Shown here piece by piece: positions 18,300 through 25,766 of a stretch of 64,000 bases of DNA. The translations under genes were made by a program, and so were the position numbers. Position 1 is the stretch's first letter; every line of letters begins with the position of its first letter. Origin of the DNA: Candidatus Dechloromonas phosphoritropha (GTDB lineage: Bacteria; Pseudomonadota; Gammaproteobacteria; Burkholderiales; Rhodocyclaceae). The stretch lies in NCBI GenBank assembly GCA_016722705.1, contig JADKGN010000005.1, positions 62,001 through 126,000 on the forward strand, in the 5' to 3' direction. The notes beneath the pieces are model-generated. The model was not told the DNA's origin. It searched no databases and saw nothing but the letters and a program-made list of their open reading frames with translations.

Positions 18300-18365
18300 G
18301 TCACCCTGGCGAAGGCCGGGATTCGGGCCGTTGGTTTTTCTGGATTCCTGCCTTCGCCGGAATGA
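18300..18365. repeat. Imperfect inverted repeat of the CGAAGGC type (REP/MITE-like)
   Basis: Arms containing GGCGAAGGCCGGGATTC (left) and GATTCCTGCCTTCGCCGG (right) pair with a few mismatches around a short spacer. Similar hairpins ending in TTCGCCGGAATGAC are dispersed in many proteobacterial intergenic regions; copy number in this genome cannot be checked here. Confidence 0.5.
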
Positions 18366-18530
18366 CAATCCGGGAATCAATCAGCCTCTCCTTAGCTCGA
18401 CAGAGGATGTGGACGGCGACCAAACGCGACCGAACAAGGCGCTGCACCCGACCGCCTGCAGCCCTACGCCCGTGCCTCGCTTTGGGCCTCCTGCGGCAGG
18501 AACGCTTGGCCGTTAAGCTTTATTAGCCCC

Positions 18531-19688
18531 GGCGGTTTCAAGTCCGAAGTGCAACAAGCTGATGATGATGCTTAAAGAAGTCGAAGGATTCTGGGATAAA
18601 CAGTTCGGCCGGACAGTGAAAGTTGAGGCTCTTTCGAGGTCGGGTATTGAGTTGCCAGGCAACGGCATCGAGTTCGGTCTGAGAGAATCCAGAGAGATCG
18701 GATCCCTTGGGAAAATACTGGCGAAGCAAGCCGTTGGTATTTTCGTTGATGCCGCGTTGCCAAGGGCTGTGCAGATCGGCGAAATAGACCGCGACGCCAG
18801 TGATTTCGGAAAGGCGCGCATGCTGCGCCATCTCGCGCCCTTGGTCGTAGGTCAGGGAAAGGCGTCGTTGCGCGTCAACCCGGTTGAGGACAGCGCCAAA
18901 GGCCGTGGCCGCGGTTTCGGCCGTGGCGTCCTCCATCTTGACCAAGGTGACAAAGAGCGTGGTCCGCTCGACCAGCGTGCCGATGGACGAGGCATTGCGT
19001 GCTCCCTTGATCAGATTGCCCTCCCAGTGGCCGGGAATGACACGCTCGCTGATCTCCGGTGGGCGCAGATGGATGCTGGTCATCTCAGGAATCTGGCCCC
19101 GGCAATCTTCGCCTCGGGCGCGCGGCCGACGACGCTTACGCGCTTGTCGCAGGCAGGCGATCTACTCACTGCGCAGCGTGCCGCGTGTTATCGCGTAAAG
19201 CGCGGTGTCCCCCAGGGGGACTTCCTTCGGGGCGTAGATGGTCTCGTGACTGACCTGAAGCTTGGGTTGATCCGGGTGCATTCGCTGCAGTATGCCCGCG
19301 ATCTGTTCCGGAGAATGGCAGGCGCGCAGCAGGCGTTCGACATGTGTCCAGAGCGGACCGTCCTGGGCGAGTCGAGAAGGGTATTGTGCGGTCCTTGCCA
19401 ACATACTGGCGCGCTGCTGCGTGAGTGGCGCCCGATAGCCGCCCGCGACCGGCGGACGCCCGCGTTTCTTGGGTGCTGTGGCGGGATTGCTCCAGCCGTT
19501 GCGGTTTAATTCACGACTGATCGAACTCGGCGCGCGCTGGACGCAGCGGGCAATTGCCCGCTGCGTCCAGCCCTGCTCAAGCCCCAACTGGATCATCGTG
19601 CGTTCTTCACAACTCAGGTGTTCGTATTTCGTTCCCATCGCCACACATTACCTCCCGGAAAGTGTTGCACTTCAGATTTGAGCGCGCC
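18531..19688 (-). mobile_element. IS30-family insertion sequence with defective transposase
   Basis: About 25-bp imperfect inverted repeats bound the element: the left end contains GGTTTCAAGTCCGAAGTGCAAC and the right end, inverted, GCGCTCAAATCTGAAGTGCAAC in the same order (arms 18531-18555 and 19664-19688). The single transposase gene fills the element. No clear target duplication is seen, so one flank may have been lost; the right flank is a tRNA gene fragment. Confidence 0.8.
18538..19644 (-). pseudogene. IS30-family transposase with one in-frame amber codon
   Basis: The 5' part (19644-19165) encodes the IS30 helix-turn-helix region, YEHLSCEERTMIQLGLEQGW and RAPSSISRELNRNGW. The 3' part encodes the DDE core, IPGHWEGNLIKGARNASSIGT, VERTTLFVTLV, YDQGREMAQH and HSPWQRGINENTNGLLRQYFP. 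Both are in the same frame, separated only by TAG at 19162-19164 between RGTLRSE and IACLRQ; related transposases have a leucine there. Apart from this codon the 368-codon frame is open. Without readthrough two useless fragments would be made. Confidence 0.88.
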
Positions 19689-19711
19689 ATATATTGAAAT
19701 TGCCAAAAAAT

Positions 19712-19760
19712 TTGATTCGTAATCAGTAGGTCGGAGGTTCGACTCCTTTCTGCAGCACCA
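19712..19760 (+). pseudogene. 3' half of a tRNA-Thr(CGU) gene
   Basis: The sequence from GATTCGTAATC, an anticodon arm with CGT, through AGGTCGGAGGTTCGACTCC to an encoded ACCA end matches the anticodon arm, variable loop, T arm and acceptor 3' strand of tRNA-Thr. The acceptor 5' strand and D arm are missing; an IS30 end lies 23 bp upstream instead. A good terminator follows at 19788, as expected for a former tRNA transcription unit. It could also be an attachment-site remnant left by an integrated element. Confidence 0.65.
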
Positions 19761-19787
19761 CCTGAATTTCTCATGTCGCTTGTTAAA

Positions 19788-19828
19788 GTCCCGGAATGTG
19801 GTCATTCTCGAAGCTCCGGGATTTTTTC
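19788..19828 (+). terminator. Rho-independent terminator after the tRNA fragment
   Basis: TCCCGGA (19789-19795) pairs with TCCGGGA (19815-19821), followed directly by six T residues. The loop is 19 bases. It sits 28 bp after the tRNA CCA end. Confidence 0.8.
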
Positions 19829-19906
19829 GTCCGCAAATTGCTGGGTGGTGGCTGTTATCGGGACGACATGCGGGTAATGTTTAGCGCACAGGGACAGGAT
19901 CAGGAG

Positions 19907-20257
19907 ATGAGTAAGAGCTACGAGAAAAGCCAGCCTCCCCGCAGCGACATCGATGCACTTTCCGAGCCGCTGGTCATCGAATTCGGCACGGCATGGTGCG
20001 GTTACTGCATGGCGGCGCAGCCGCTGATCGAAAGCGCGTTGAAAGATTATCCGGCGCTGCGCCACCTCAAAGTCGAGGACGGGCCGGGACGACCATTGGG
20101 ACGTTCGTTTCGCGTAAAGCTGTGGCCGACGTTGGTCTTCATGGCGCATGGCCAGGAAGTGGCGCGTCTGGTCCGGCCGGAGAGCGCTGCGGAAATCGTT
20201 AATGCACTGCGCCGGATCGCCGATCAAGAGCCTGATCGAGCACGCCATGTCATTTGA
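19907..20257 (+). CDS. Thioredoxin-like protein
   Basis: The 116-residue product has a thioredoxin fold with the active site EFGTAWCGYCMAAQPLIE (CGYC) and the cis-proline region VKLWPTLVFMAHGQEVARLVRP. The CGYC dipeptide differs from the CGPC of classical thioredoxin. There is no signal peptide, so a cytoplasmic disulfide reductase role is expected. The frame is open to 19796, overlapping the terminator; ATG at 19907 with GACAGGATC upstream was chosen. Its substrate is unknown. Confidence 0.82.
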   Translation: MSKSYEKSQPPRSDIDALSEPLVIEFGTAWCGYCMAAQPLIESALKDYPALRHLKVEDGPGRPLGRSFRVKLWPTLVFMAHGQEVARLVRPESAAEIVNALRRIADQEPDRARHVI

Positions 20258-20611
20258 ACCCGAAGCGGCCAGTATTCTGTACTGAATCGGATCGGACGAA
20301 TCGAGCGTCCACCTCTTCACTGTGCCCCGTTCCTGGGCGGATGCATGGGACAACTTTCATTACACCCGGCACCACCTGTCGCACCTGACTTCGTTGCGCG
20401 AGGATGCATTGCTGGCGCTGCTCGCCGGAACGTCGACGAGCGCCCGGAGGTCGCCGACGGCGATCTGTGCATTGCAGTGCCGGAAGCTGCGAGCAGGGCT
20501 GTCGAGCGGTTCTTCCTTCCCCTGGGCTTGCCCAAGGTGCGCGTATTTCTGACCCGCGGCAACTTTTGATGGCCGCACACGCGTGCGGACAGGAATGCGC
20601 GGCGGCGGAAC
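20258..20611 (+). pseudogene. Possible decayed gene between thioredoxin-like and YeeE fragments
   Basis: No intact gene is recognised. One frame reads VHLFTVPRSWADAWDNFHYT and HLTSLREDALLALLAG from about 20303, and another frame continues GDLCIAVPEAASRAVERFFL and LPKVRVFLTRGNF to a stop at 20567-20569. Both stretches look protein-like, so a frameshifted and 5'-truncated gene is possible. No family could be named and chance openings in GC-rich DNA remain a fair alternative. Confidence 0.3.
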
Positions 20612-21114
20612 TCAGCGTTGCTGCCACTTAATGTTAGCCACGGCGCCGGTGACGATGCCGGCGACGCTCTTGAGTGAACCCAGGGCAAGGGTCGAGACGC
20701 CGGTCACGCCCTGGCCGATGGTGCAGGCAATGACCAGGACGCCGCCGAAGCCCATCAGCATGCCGCCCATGAGATGGTTGCGTAGATCCTCGAAAGATGC
20801 GGACCTCTTCCAACGGAGCTGGCGCGACGTGATGGCATGGACGAGCGAACCGAGAACGACGCCGATGACGGTGGCAATGCCGAAGGTCACGTGCAGGTAC
20901 TTGTCGGTCCTCAGCATCAGCAGCTCCAGGCTGTAGGCGGTGGGAGCGACAAAGCTCGGCGACTCCATGGCCCGGGAGTTGGTCCCGAAATGGGGCATCT
21001 CTATCGTAGCGGGATTTTTCGCAAAGCCGATACGTCCCGAAAGGTACCAGCCCGCTGTGACCAGCAATCCGAGAGTCGCGCCGCCGGCACTGCATGCCTT
21101 ATTCGCCGGCGTCC
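20612..21114 (-). pseudogene. YeeE/YedE-family sulfur transport protein, N-terminus missing
   Basis: The frame encodes the C-terminal part of a YeeE/YedE (DUF395) membrane protein: four hydrophobic segments with LRTDKYLHVTFGIATVIGVV, LRNHLMGGMLMGFGGVLVIA and the signature cysteine in CTIGQGVTGVSTLALGS. Family members have roughly twice this length with two such halves. The frame stays open upstream through NKACSAGGATLG right to the stop of the neighbouring luxR-type gene, with only a TTG at 21067 as possible start. The N-terminal half appears to have been deleted. Confidence 0.7.
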
Positions 21115-21795
21115 TCAGGCGTTGGTGGTGATCGCGTGCAGCTTGGCGAAGGCGAACAGTTCGAGGCGGCTGGACAGGCCGAGTTTGCCGTAGATCGAGT
21201 TCAGGTGATTGCGCAGCGTGTTTTCGCTAATATTGAGGCGCTCCGCGATCAGCCTGCCACCGGCTGAGGCGTCCTTGGTGATCTCGGTAATCGTTTGCCG
21301 TTCGCGCCGGGTCAGGCTGGCAATCCTGAGTTGATCCGGTGTCTCGAACTCTGCTTTCCGACGTTGGGCAAGATGAAAAAAGATCCGGCCGGTGGCGGCG
21401 CCATCGATCCAGAATTCGCCTTCATCGATCTTCTCGATGGCGCTGAGCAGCGACGCGACCGGCTCGCTCCTGGTTACGACCCCGCGCGCACCCGCCAGGA
21501 TCGCACCGTCGTGCACCGAGACATCGCGCGAAGCAGTCAGCGCGAGCACGCGCGCCGGCGATATGGAGCACAGTTCGGCAATCGCATCGATTCCGATATC
21601 CCCGTCAAGGTCGACCACGATGACGTTGATCGGCGTATCGTAAATTATTCTGGCGGCTTGGCCGCAATCAGTCGCGCTACCTGCGAGTTCGACCTGCGGG
21701 TCCGTGTCTTGGAGAAGTTTCTCCAGTCCCCAAAGTGCGATCGGGAGATCGCTGACCAGCATTACGCGGATCGACCTAGTTTGATGATTTGTCAT
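21115..21795 (-). CDS. LuxR/FixJ-family response regulator
   Basis: The 226-residue product has a receiver-like N-terminus (IRVMLVSDLPIALWGLEKLL, with the phosphoacceptor candidate in VIVVDLDGDIG, about residue 62) and a C-terminal LuxR helix-turn-helix: LTRRERQTITEITKDA and RLIAERLNISENTLRNHLNS. The usual acidic pair near the start is reduced to one aspartate (SD), and the conserved lysine region reads VTRSEP, so phosphorylation may be atypical. No sensor kinase gene adjoins it. It is divergent from the short-chain dehydrogenase gene, which could be a target. Confidence 0.85.
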   Translation of the reverse strand: MTNHQTRSIRVMLVSDLPIALWGLEKLLQDTDPQVELAGSATDCGQAARIIYDTPINVIVVDLDGDIGIDAIAELCSISPARVLALTASRDVSVHDGAILAGARGVVTRSEPVASLLSAIEKIDEGEFWIDGAATGRIFFHLAQRRKAEFETPDQLRIASLTRRERQTITEITKDASAGGRLIAERLNISENTLRNHLNSIYGKLGLSSRLELFAFAKLHAITTNA

Positions 21796-22011
21796 GGTTG
21801 GTTGCTGAAACTATCTTGGATTTGAAAAAATAGTACATTTATACTACGCTTTTGTTATGAAATCTAGTAGGTACTAAAGAAATCTAATAGGCGACGTTGC
21901 GCCTCGCGTTTGCGAACCTCAGGCTCGGCGTTAGAATTCGGGTGGGCGTCGCACCGGGCCGACTGGTGTTGCGTCGCGACACTATGCAAATCGAACATTG
22001 GGAGAGCGGCG

Positions 22012-22779
22012 ATGGAAATTGCGGGCAAGGTATTTCTGGTGACTGGCGCGGGTTCCGGATTGGGTGCGGCAACGGTGCGGGCATTGGCCGCAGCCGGCGC
22101 GAACGTGGTTTTGGCCGATGTGAACCGCGAGGCGGTTGAGAATCTGGCGGCCGAACTCGGCGCCAACGCCTGCTTCGTCGAGACGGATGTCGCAAACGAG
22201 GCGAGTGCGGTCAACGCCGTAAATACGGCTAATTCTGTTTTCGGTGGCCTGCACGGGCTGGTCAACTGTGCCGGTGTGGCGCCGGCCGAGAAGGTGGTCG
22301 GCCGCGACGGGCCGCACAAGCTGGAGACCTTTGCGCGGACGATCAACATCAACCTGGTTGGCACCTTCAACATGATCCGGCTGGCGGCCGAGGCGATGCT
22401 GAAGGGTGAGCCCGATGCCGGCGGTGAGCGCGGCGTGATCGTCAATACGGCAAGCGTGGCCGCCTTCGAAGGCCAGCTGGGGCAGGCGGCCTATGCCGCA
22501 TCGAAGGGCGGAATCGTCGCCCTGACCCTGCCGGTGGCGCGCGAACTGGCGAAGAGCGGGATTCGCTGTGTCACTGTCGCCCCGGGCATCATGGAAACCC
22601 CGATGCTGATGGGCATGCCGCAGGAGGTCCAGGATTCGCTGGGCAAGATGGTGCCGTTTCCGTCACGCATGGGCAGACCGGCCGAATTCGCGGCGCTGGT
22701 CAGGCACATCGTCGAAAATTCCTACCTGAACGGCGAGGTGATCCGTCTGGACGGCGCCATCCGCATGGGAACCAAATAA
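22012..22779 (+). CDS. Short-chain dehydrogenase, type-2 3-hydroxyacyl-CoA dehydrogenase-like
   Basis: The 255-residue enzyme has the NAD-binding TGAGSGLG (11-18), NCAG, and the catalytic SVAAFEGQLGQAAYAASKGG with the Y-x3-K pair. The segments HKLETFARTININLVGTFNM, VAPGIMETPML and YLNGEVIRLDGAIRM match the 17-beta-HSD10/HADH2-like group, which oxidises 3-hydroxyacyl-CoA in fatty-acid or branched-chain degradation. The start at 22012, with GGGAGAGCGGCG upstream, was preferred over an open frame from 21910. The exact substrate cannot be told. Confidence 0.9.
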   Translation: MEIAGKVFLVTGAGSGLGAATVRALAAAGANVVLADVNREAVENLAAELGANACFVETDVANEASAVNAVNTANSVFGGLHGLVNCAGVAPAEKVVGRDGPHKLETFARTININLVGTFNMIRLAAEAMLKGEPDAGGERGVIVNTASVAAFEGQLGQAAYAASKGGIVALTLPVARELAKSGIRCVTVAPGIMETPMLMGMPQEVQDSLGKMVPFPSRMGRPAEFAALVRHIVENSYLNGEVIRLDGAIRMGTK

Positions 22780-22809
22780 TCTATACTGCGGCTCCGCCTC
22801 CTGGACCGG

Positions 22810-22833
22810 AAAGGCACTGCGGCGCCTTTTCTC
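22810..22833 (+). terminator. Probable terminator of the dehydrogenase gene
   Basis: AAAGGC (22810-22815) pairs with GCCTTT (22824-22829) and is followed by TCTCATTT. It ends just before the ccoI start at 22840, which would leave ccoI with a very short leader unless transcription reads through. Confidence 0.55.
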
Positions 22834-22839
22834 ATTTGC

Positions 22840-25278
22840 ATGCCTGAAGCTCCCTGTTATCACTGCGGCCAGCCGATTCCGGACGATGTCGAACTGTCGG
22901 TGGCGGTGGCCGGCAAAGAACGCCCGATGTGCTGCCACGGGTGCCAGGCCGTAGCGCAATCGATAGTCGCCAACGGGCTCGAGGACTACTACCGCAGCCG
23001 CGATTCGTTGCCGGAAGCGCCGCGCGAGGCGATGCCGGCCATCCTCGAGCAACTGGCGCTGTACGATCACGCCGATTTCCAGAAGAGCTTCGTCAAGGAG
23101 TTGGGGGAAAACGAGCGCGAAGCGTCGCTGATTCTCGAGGGGATTACCTGCGCTGCCTGCATCTGGCTCAACGAGCAGCATGTCGGCAAGTTGCCTGGCG
23201 TCACGGCGGTCGACATCAACTATGCGACGCGCCGGGCACGGGTGCGCTGGAACGAGTCGCGGATCAGGCTCTCCGATATCCTGGGAGCGATCGCCGCCAT
23301 CGGCTACCGCGCCTATCCCTACGACCCCGCGAAGAATGAGGAAATCTCGCGCAAGGAGCGGCGCGACGCGCTGTGGCGCCTCTGGGTGGCTGGCTTCGGC
23401 ATGATGCAGGTGATGATGTACGCCTTTCCGATGTACATCGCCGACGGCGACATGACCGCCGATGTCGAGAGCATGATGCGCTGGGCCAGCCTGCTGCTGA
23501 CCCTGCCGGTAGTCTTCTATTCCGCGGCGCCGTTCTTCCGCAATGCCTGGCGCGATCTCGGGTTGCGCCGGGTTGGCATGGACGTTCCGGTGGCCCTCGG
23601 CGTCGGCACGGCCTTCGTCGCCAGTTGCTGGGCGACGTTCATGCAGGCGGGCGAGATCTATTTCGATTCGGTGACCATGTTCGTCTTCTTCCTGCTCGGC
23701 GGTCGCTATCTGGAAATGACGGCGCGCCAGAAGGCGGTCAGCGTGACCGAGGCACTGGCCCGACTGCTGCCGGCCTTTGCGCAAAAAATGCCGAATTTCC
23801 CGGTCGACCGCAACACCGAACAGCGGGTAGTCGCCGACCTCCGCACCGGTGACTACGTGCTGGTGCGAGCTGGCGACATCGTGCCGGCCGATGGCCGGGT
23901 CGTCGAAGGCGTGAGTTGCGCCGACGAGGCGCTGCTCACCGGTGAGAGCCGGCCAGTGCCGAAATCGCCGGGCGAACCGGTAACCGGCGGCACGATCAAC
24001 GCCGAGAGTCCGCTGGTCGTACAGGTGGAGCAGGTCGGCACGGGCACGCGACTTTCCGCCATCATCAGCCTGATGGAGCGCGCCGCAGCCGAGAAGCCGC
24101 GCATCGTCGAACTGGCAGACCGTATCGCCAGCTATTTTGTCGCGACGCTGCTCTTCGTCGCTGCCGCGGTCGCGGTGGGCTGGTACTTCGTCGATCCATC
24201 GCGTGCCCTGTGGATCACGGTGTCGGTTCTGGTTGTGACCTGTCCCTGCGCCCTTTCGCTGGCGACACCGATCGCCCTGACGGTCGCGGCCGGCGCACTG
24301 GCGAAGGATGGCCTGCTGGTGACACGCGGGCACGCCATCGAGACGCTGGCCCAGGCAACGCATTTCGTCTTCGACAAGACCGGGACGCTGACCACCGGGC
24401 GCATGCACCTCGTCGATGTGGCCGTGTTGGGAGCGCTGGAGCAGGAAGAGTGTCTGGTGGTTGCCGCTGCCCTCGAGCAAAGTTCCGAACATCCGGTGGC
24501 GGCAGCGCTGCGCCGGGTGGCCGGTGCAGCGCTGCCGCTGGCGGCGGATGTCGTTGTCGAGCCCGGGCAGGGGATCTCGGCTACAGTCGCCGGGCGGCAT
24601 TGCCGCATCGGGCGTCCCGCCTATGCCCTGCGCCTCGGCGTCAGCACTCTCCCGGATTCGGCTGCCACCTGGTTTGACAGCGGCGACACCGTCGTTGCGC
24701 TGGCGGATGCAACCGGCTGCCTGGCTCTGTTCCGGATGGGCGACGAACTCCGTCCCGAGTCGGCGGCCCTGGTTGCGGATCTGCGTGCTGCCGGAAAGAA
24801 GGTCTTGCTGCTGACCGGGGATGCGCCGGCGGTGGCGCGGCGGGTTGCCGACCAACTGGGCATCACCGACGTTCGCGCCGGCGTGACGCCACAGGGCAAG
24901 CATGACTGTGTCACGGCGCTGCAAGCGAGCGGCGCAGTGGTGGCGATGATCGGGGACGGTGTCAATGATGCGCCGGTCCTAGCTCGGGCGCAGGTGTCGG
25001 TGGCCATGGGGGGGGGCGCACAACTGGCGCGTACCCAATCCGACTTCGTGCTCCTTTCCGAGAATCTTGACCACCTGCGCCACGGCTTGCGGCGCGCAAT
25101 GATGACGCTGCGCATCATCTGGCAGAACCTGTGGTGGGCATTCGCGTACAATTTCGTTGCCCTGCCCTTGGCCATCGCCGGTTATGTCACACCGTGGCTA
25201 GCGGGGATCGGCATGTCGGCTAGTTCGCTGCTGGTCGTGCTCAACTCGCTGCGCATTCAGCGCATGGAAACGGACTGA
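22840..25278 (+). CDS. ccoI: Copper-exporting P1B-type ATPase for cbb3 oxidase assembly
   Basis: CcoI (FixI) moves copper across the inner membrane for the CuB site of cbb3 oxidase. The 812-residue protein has an N-terminal CYHC (C6, C9) and CCHGC (31-35) cluster, a heavy-metal domain with GITCAAC near residue 100, transmembrane segments from about 180, the phosphatase loop LLTGES, the metal-site TCPCALSLATP, the phosphorylation motif FDKTGTLTTG and the hinge MIGDGVNDAPVLA. The N-terminal cysteine domain is typical of FixI-type rather than CopA-type pumps. No strong ribosome site precedes the ATG. Its stop overlaps the ccoS start (ATGGA context), so the two are coupled. Confidence 0.95.
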   Translation: MPEAPCYHCGQPIPDDVELSVAVAGKERPMCCHGCQAVAQSIVANGLEDYYRSRDSLPEAPREAMPAILEQLALYDHADFQKSFVKELGENEREASLILEGITCAACIWLNEQHVGKLPGVTAVDINYATRRARVRWNESRIRLSDILGAIAAIGYRAYPYDPAKNEEISRKERRDALWRLWVAGFGMMQVMMYAFPMYIADGDMTADVESMMRWASLLLTLPVVFYSAAPFFRNAWRDLGLRRVGMDVPVALGVGTAFVASCWATFMQAGEIYFDSVTMFVFFLLGGRYLEMTARQKAVSVTEALARLLPAFAQKMPNFPVDRNTEQRVVADLRTGDYVLVRAGDIVPADGRVVEGVSCADEALLTGESRPVPKSPGEPVTGGTINAESPLVVQVEQVGTGTRLSAIISLMERAAAEKPRIVELADRIASYFVATLLFVAAAVAVGWYFVDPSRALWITVSVLVVTCPCALSLATPIALTVAAGALAKDGLLVTRGHAIETLAQATHFVFDKTGTLTTGRMHLVDVAVLGALEQEECLVVAAALEQSSEHPVAAALRRVAGAALPLAADVVVEPGQGISATVAGRHCRIGRPAYALRLGVSTLPDSAATWFDSGDTVVALADATGCLALFRMGDELRPESAALVADLRAAGKKVLLLTGDAPAVARRVADQLGITDVRAGVTPQGKHDCVTALQASGAVVAMIGDGVNDAPVLARAQVSVAMGGGAQLARTQSDFVLLSENLDHLRHGLRRAMMTLRIIWQNLWWAFAYNFVALPLAIAGYVTPWLAGIGMSASSLLVVLNSLRIQRMETD

Positions 25279-25472
25279 TGGAAAGCATCTATCTGCTGAT
25301 CCCGATCTCGGTGATCCTCGTCTTCGTGATTGCGGTGATCTTCTGGTGGTCGGTCCGCAGCGGTCAGTTCGACGATCTGGAAGGCCCAGGGTTCAGGATA
25401 CTAATGGATGACGACGGCCCGGACATTCCGCAACCGGGCGTGGAACAGAGCGACAAACCGGAGAAAAGTTGA
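25278..25472 (+). CDS. ccoS: Cytochrome oxidase maturation protein CcoS
   Basis: The 64-residue protein starts MESIYLLIPISVILVFVIAV, one transmembrane helix, followed by FWWSVRSGQFDDLEGPGFRIL, the conserved FixS signature (SGQFDDLEGPG). It is needed for cofactor insertion into the cbb3 oxidase. It overlaps the end of ccoI by one base and is followed after 85 bp by a strong terminator. Confidence 0.95.
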   Translation: MESIYLLIPISVILVFVIAVIFWWSVRSGQFDDLEGPGFRILMDDDGPDIPQPGVEQSDKPEKS

Positions 25473-25557
25473 CCTTTGTCAACGCCTGGCTAGGACGGTG
25501 CATGAATAATCGAATCATGTGAAGTGAGTGTTTCATGGCGATTCTCTGTTGGGGTTG

Positions 25558-25584
25558 GGGTGCGTTACGACGCACCCTTTTTTT
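25558..25584 (+). terminator. Rho-independent terminator of ccoIS
   Basis: GGGTGCGT (25558-25565) and ACGCACCC (25570-25577) form an 8-bp stem with a TACG tetraloop, followed by seven T residues. It isolates ccoIS from the ccoNOQP promoter. Confidence 0.95.
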
Positions 25585-25656
25585 GTCCGCCTACGCAAGC
25601 CGGATTTGCCGGATTGCTACGCCCTTCGGACTAATTTGACCTAGATAATCTGGACG

Positions 25657-25670
25657 TTGATCTAGGTCAA
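25657..25670 (+). promoter_or_regulatory. FNR/ANR-type box upstream of ccoN
   Basis: TTGATCTAGGTCAA matches the FNR consensus TTGAT-N4-ATCAA at nine of ten positions. A TACAAT -10 candidate lies at 25687-25692, placing the box about 40 bp upstream of the expected start, the position of class II FNR activation. A weaker second match, TTGACCTAGATAA, begins at 25636. Oxygen-limited induction of ccoNOQP is the expected outcome. Confidence 0.8.
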
Positions 25671-25766
25671 ATCCCCCCGCCTGTTCTACAATACCATCCG
25701 GTTCTATGTGCCACCCTCGGTTCACGGAGTGGTCATTCAGTCTTTTCTTCAACGAGAGGTGGGTTC

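Noticed and set aside
18430..18516. A second attC-like site ending in GTTAAGC
   Set aside because: The stretch CGAACAAGGCGCTGCACCC looks like parts of some attC sites, but no matching pair of inner boxes with the expected symmetry could be found.
13181..19760. A complete integrative island
   Set aside because: There is no integrase gene and no second copy of the tRNA-Thr 3' segment in the window, so only remnants can be claimed.
22663..24924. Long open frame of 753 codons on the minus strand
   Set aside because: It is antisense to ccoI, which has all P-type ATPase motifs; the antisense product is rich in arginine, histidine and glutamine without family resemblance. High GC in third positions causes such shadows.
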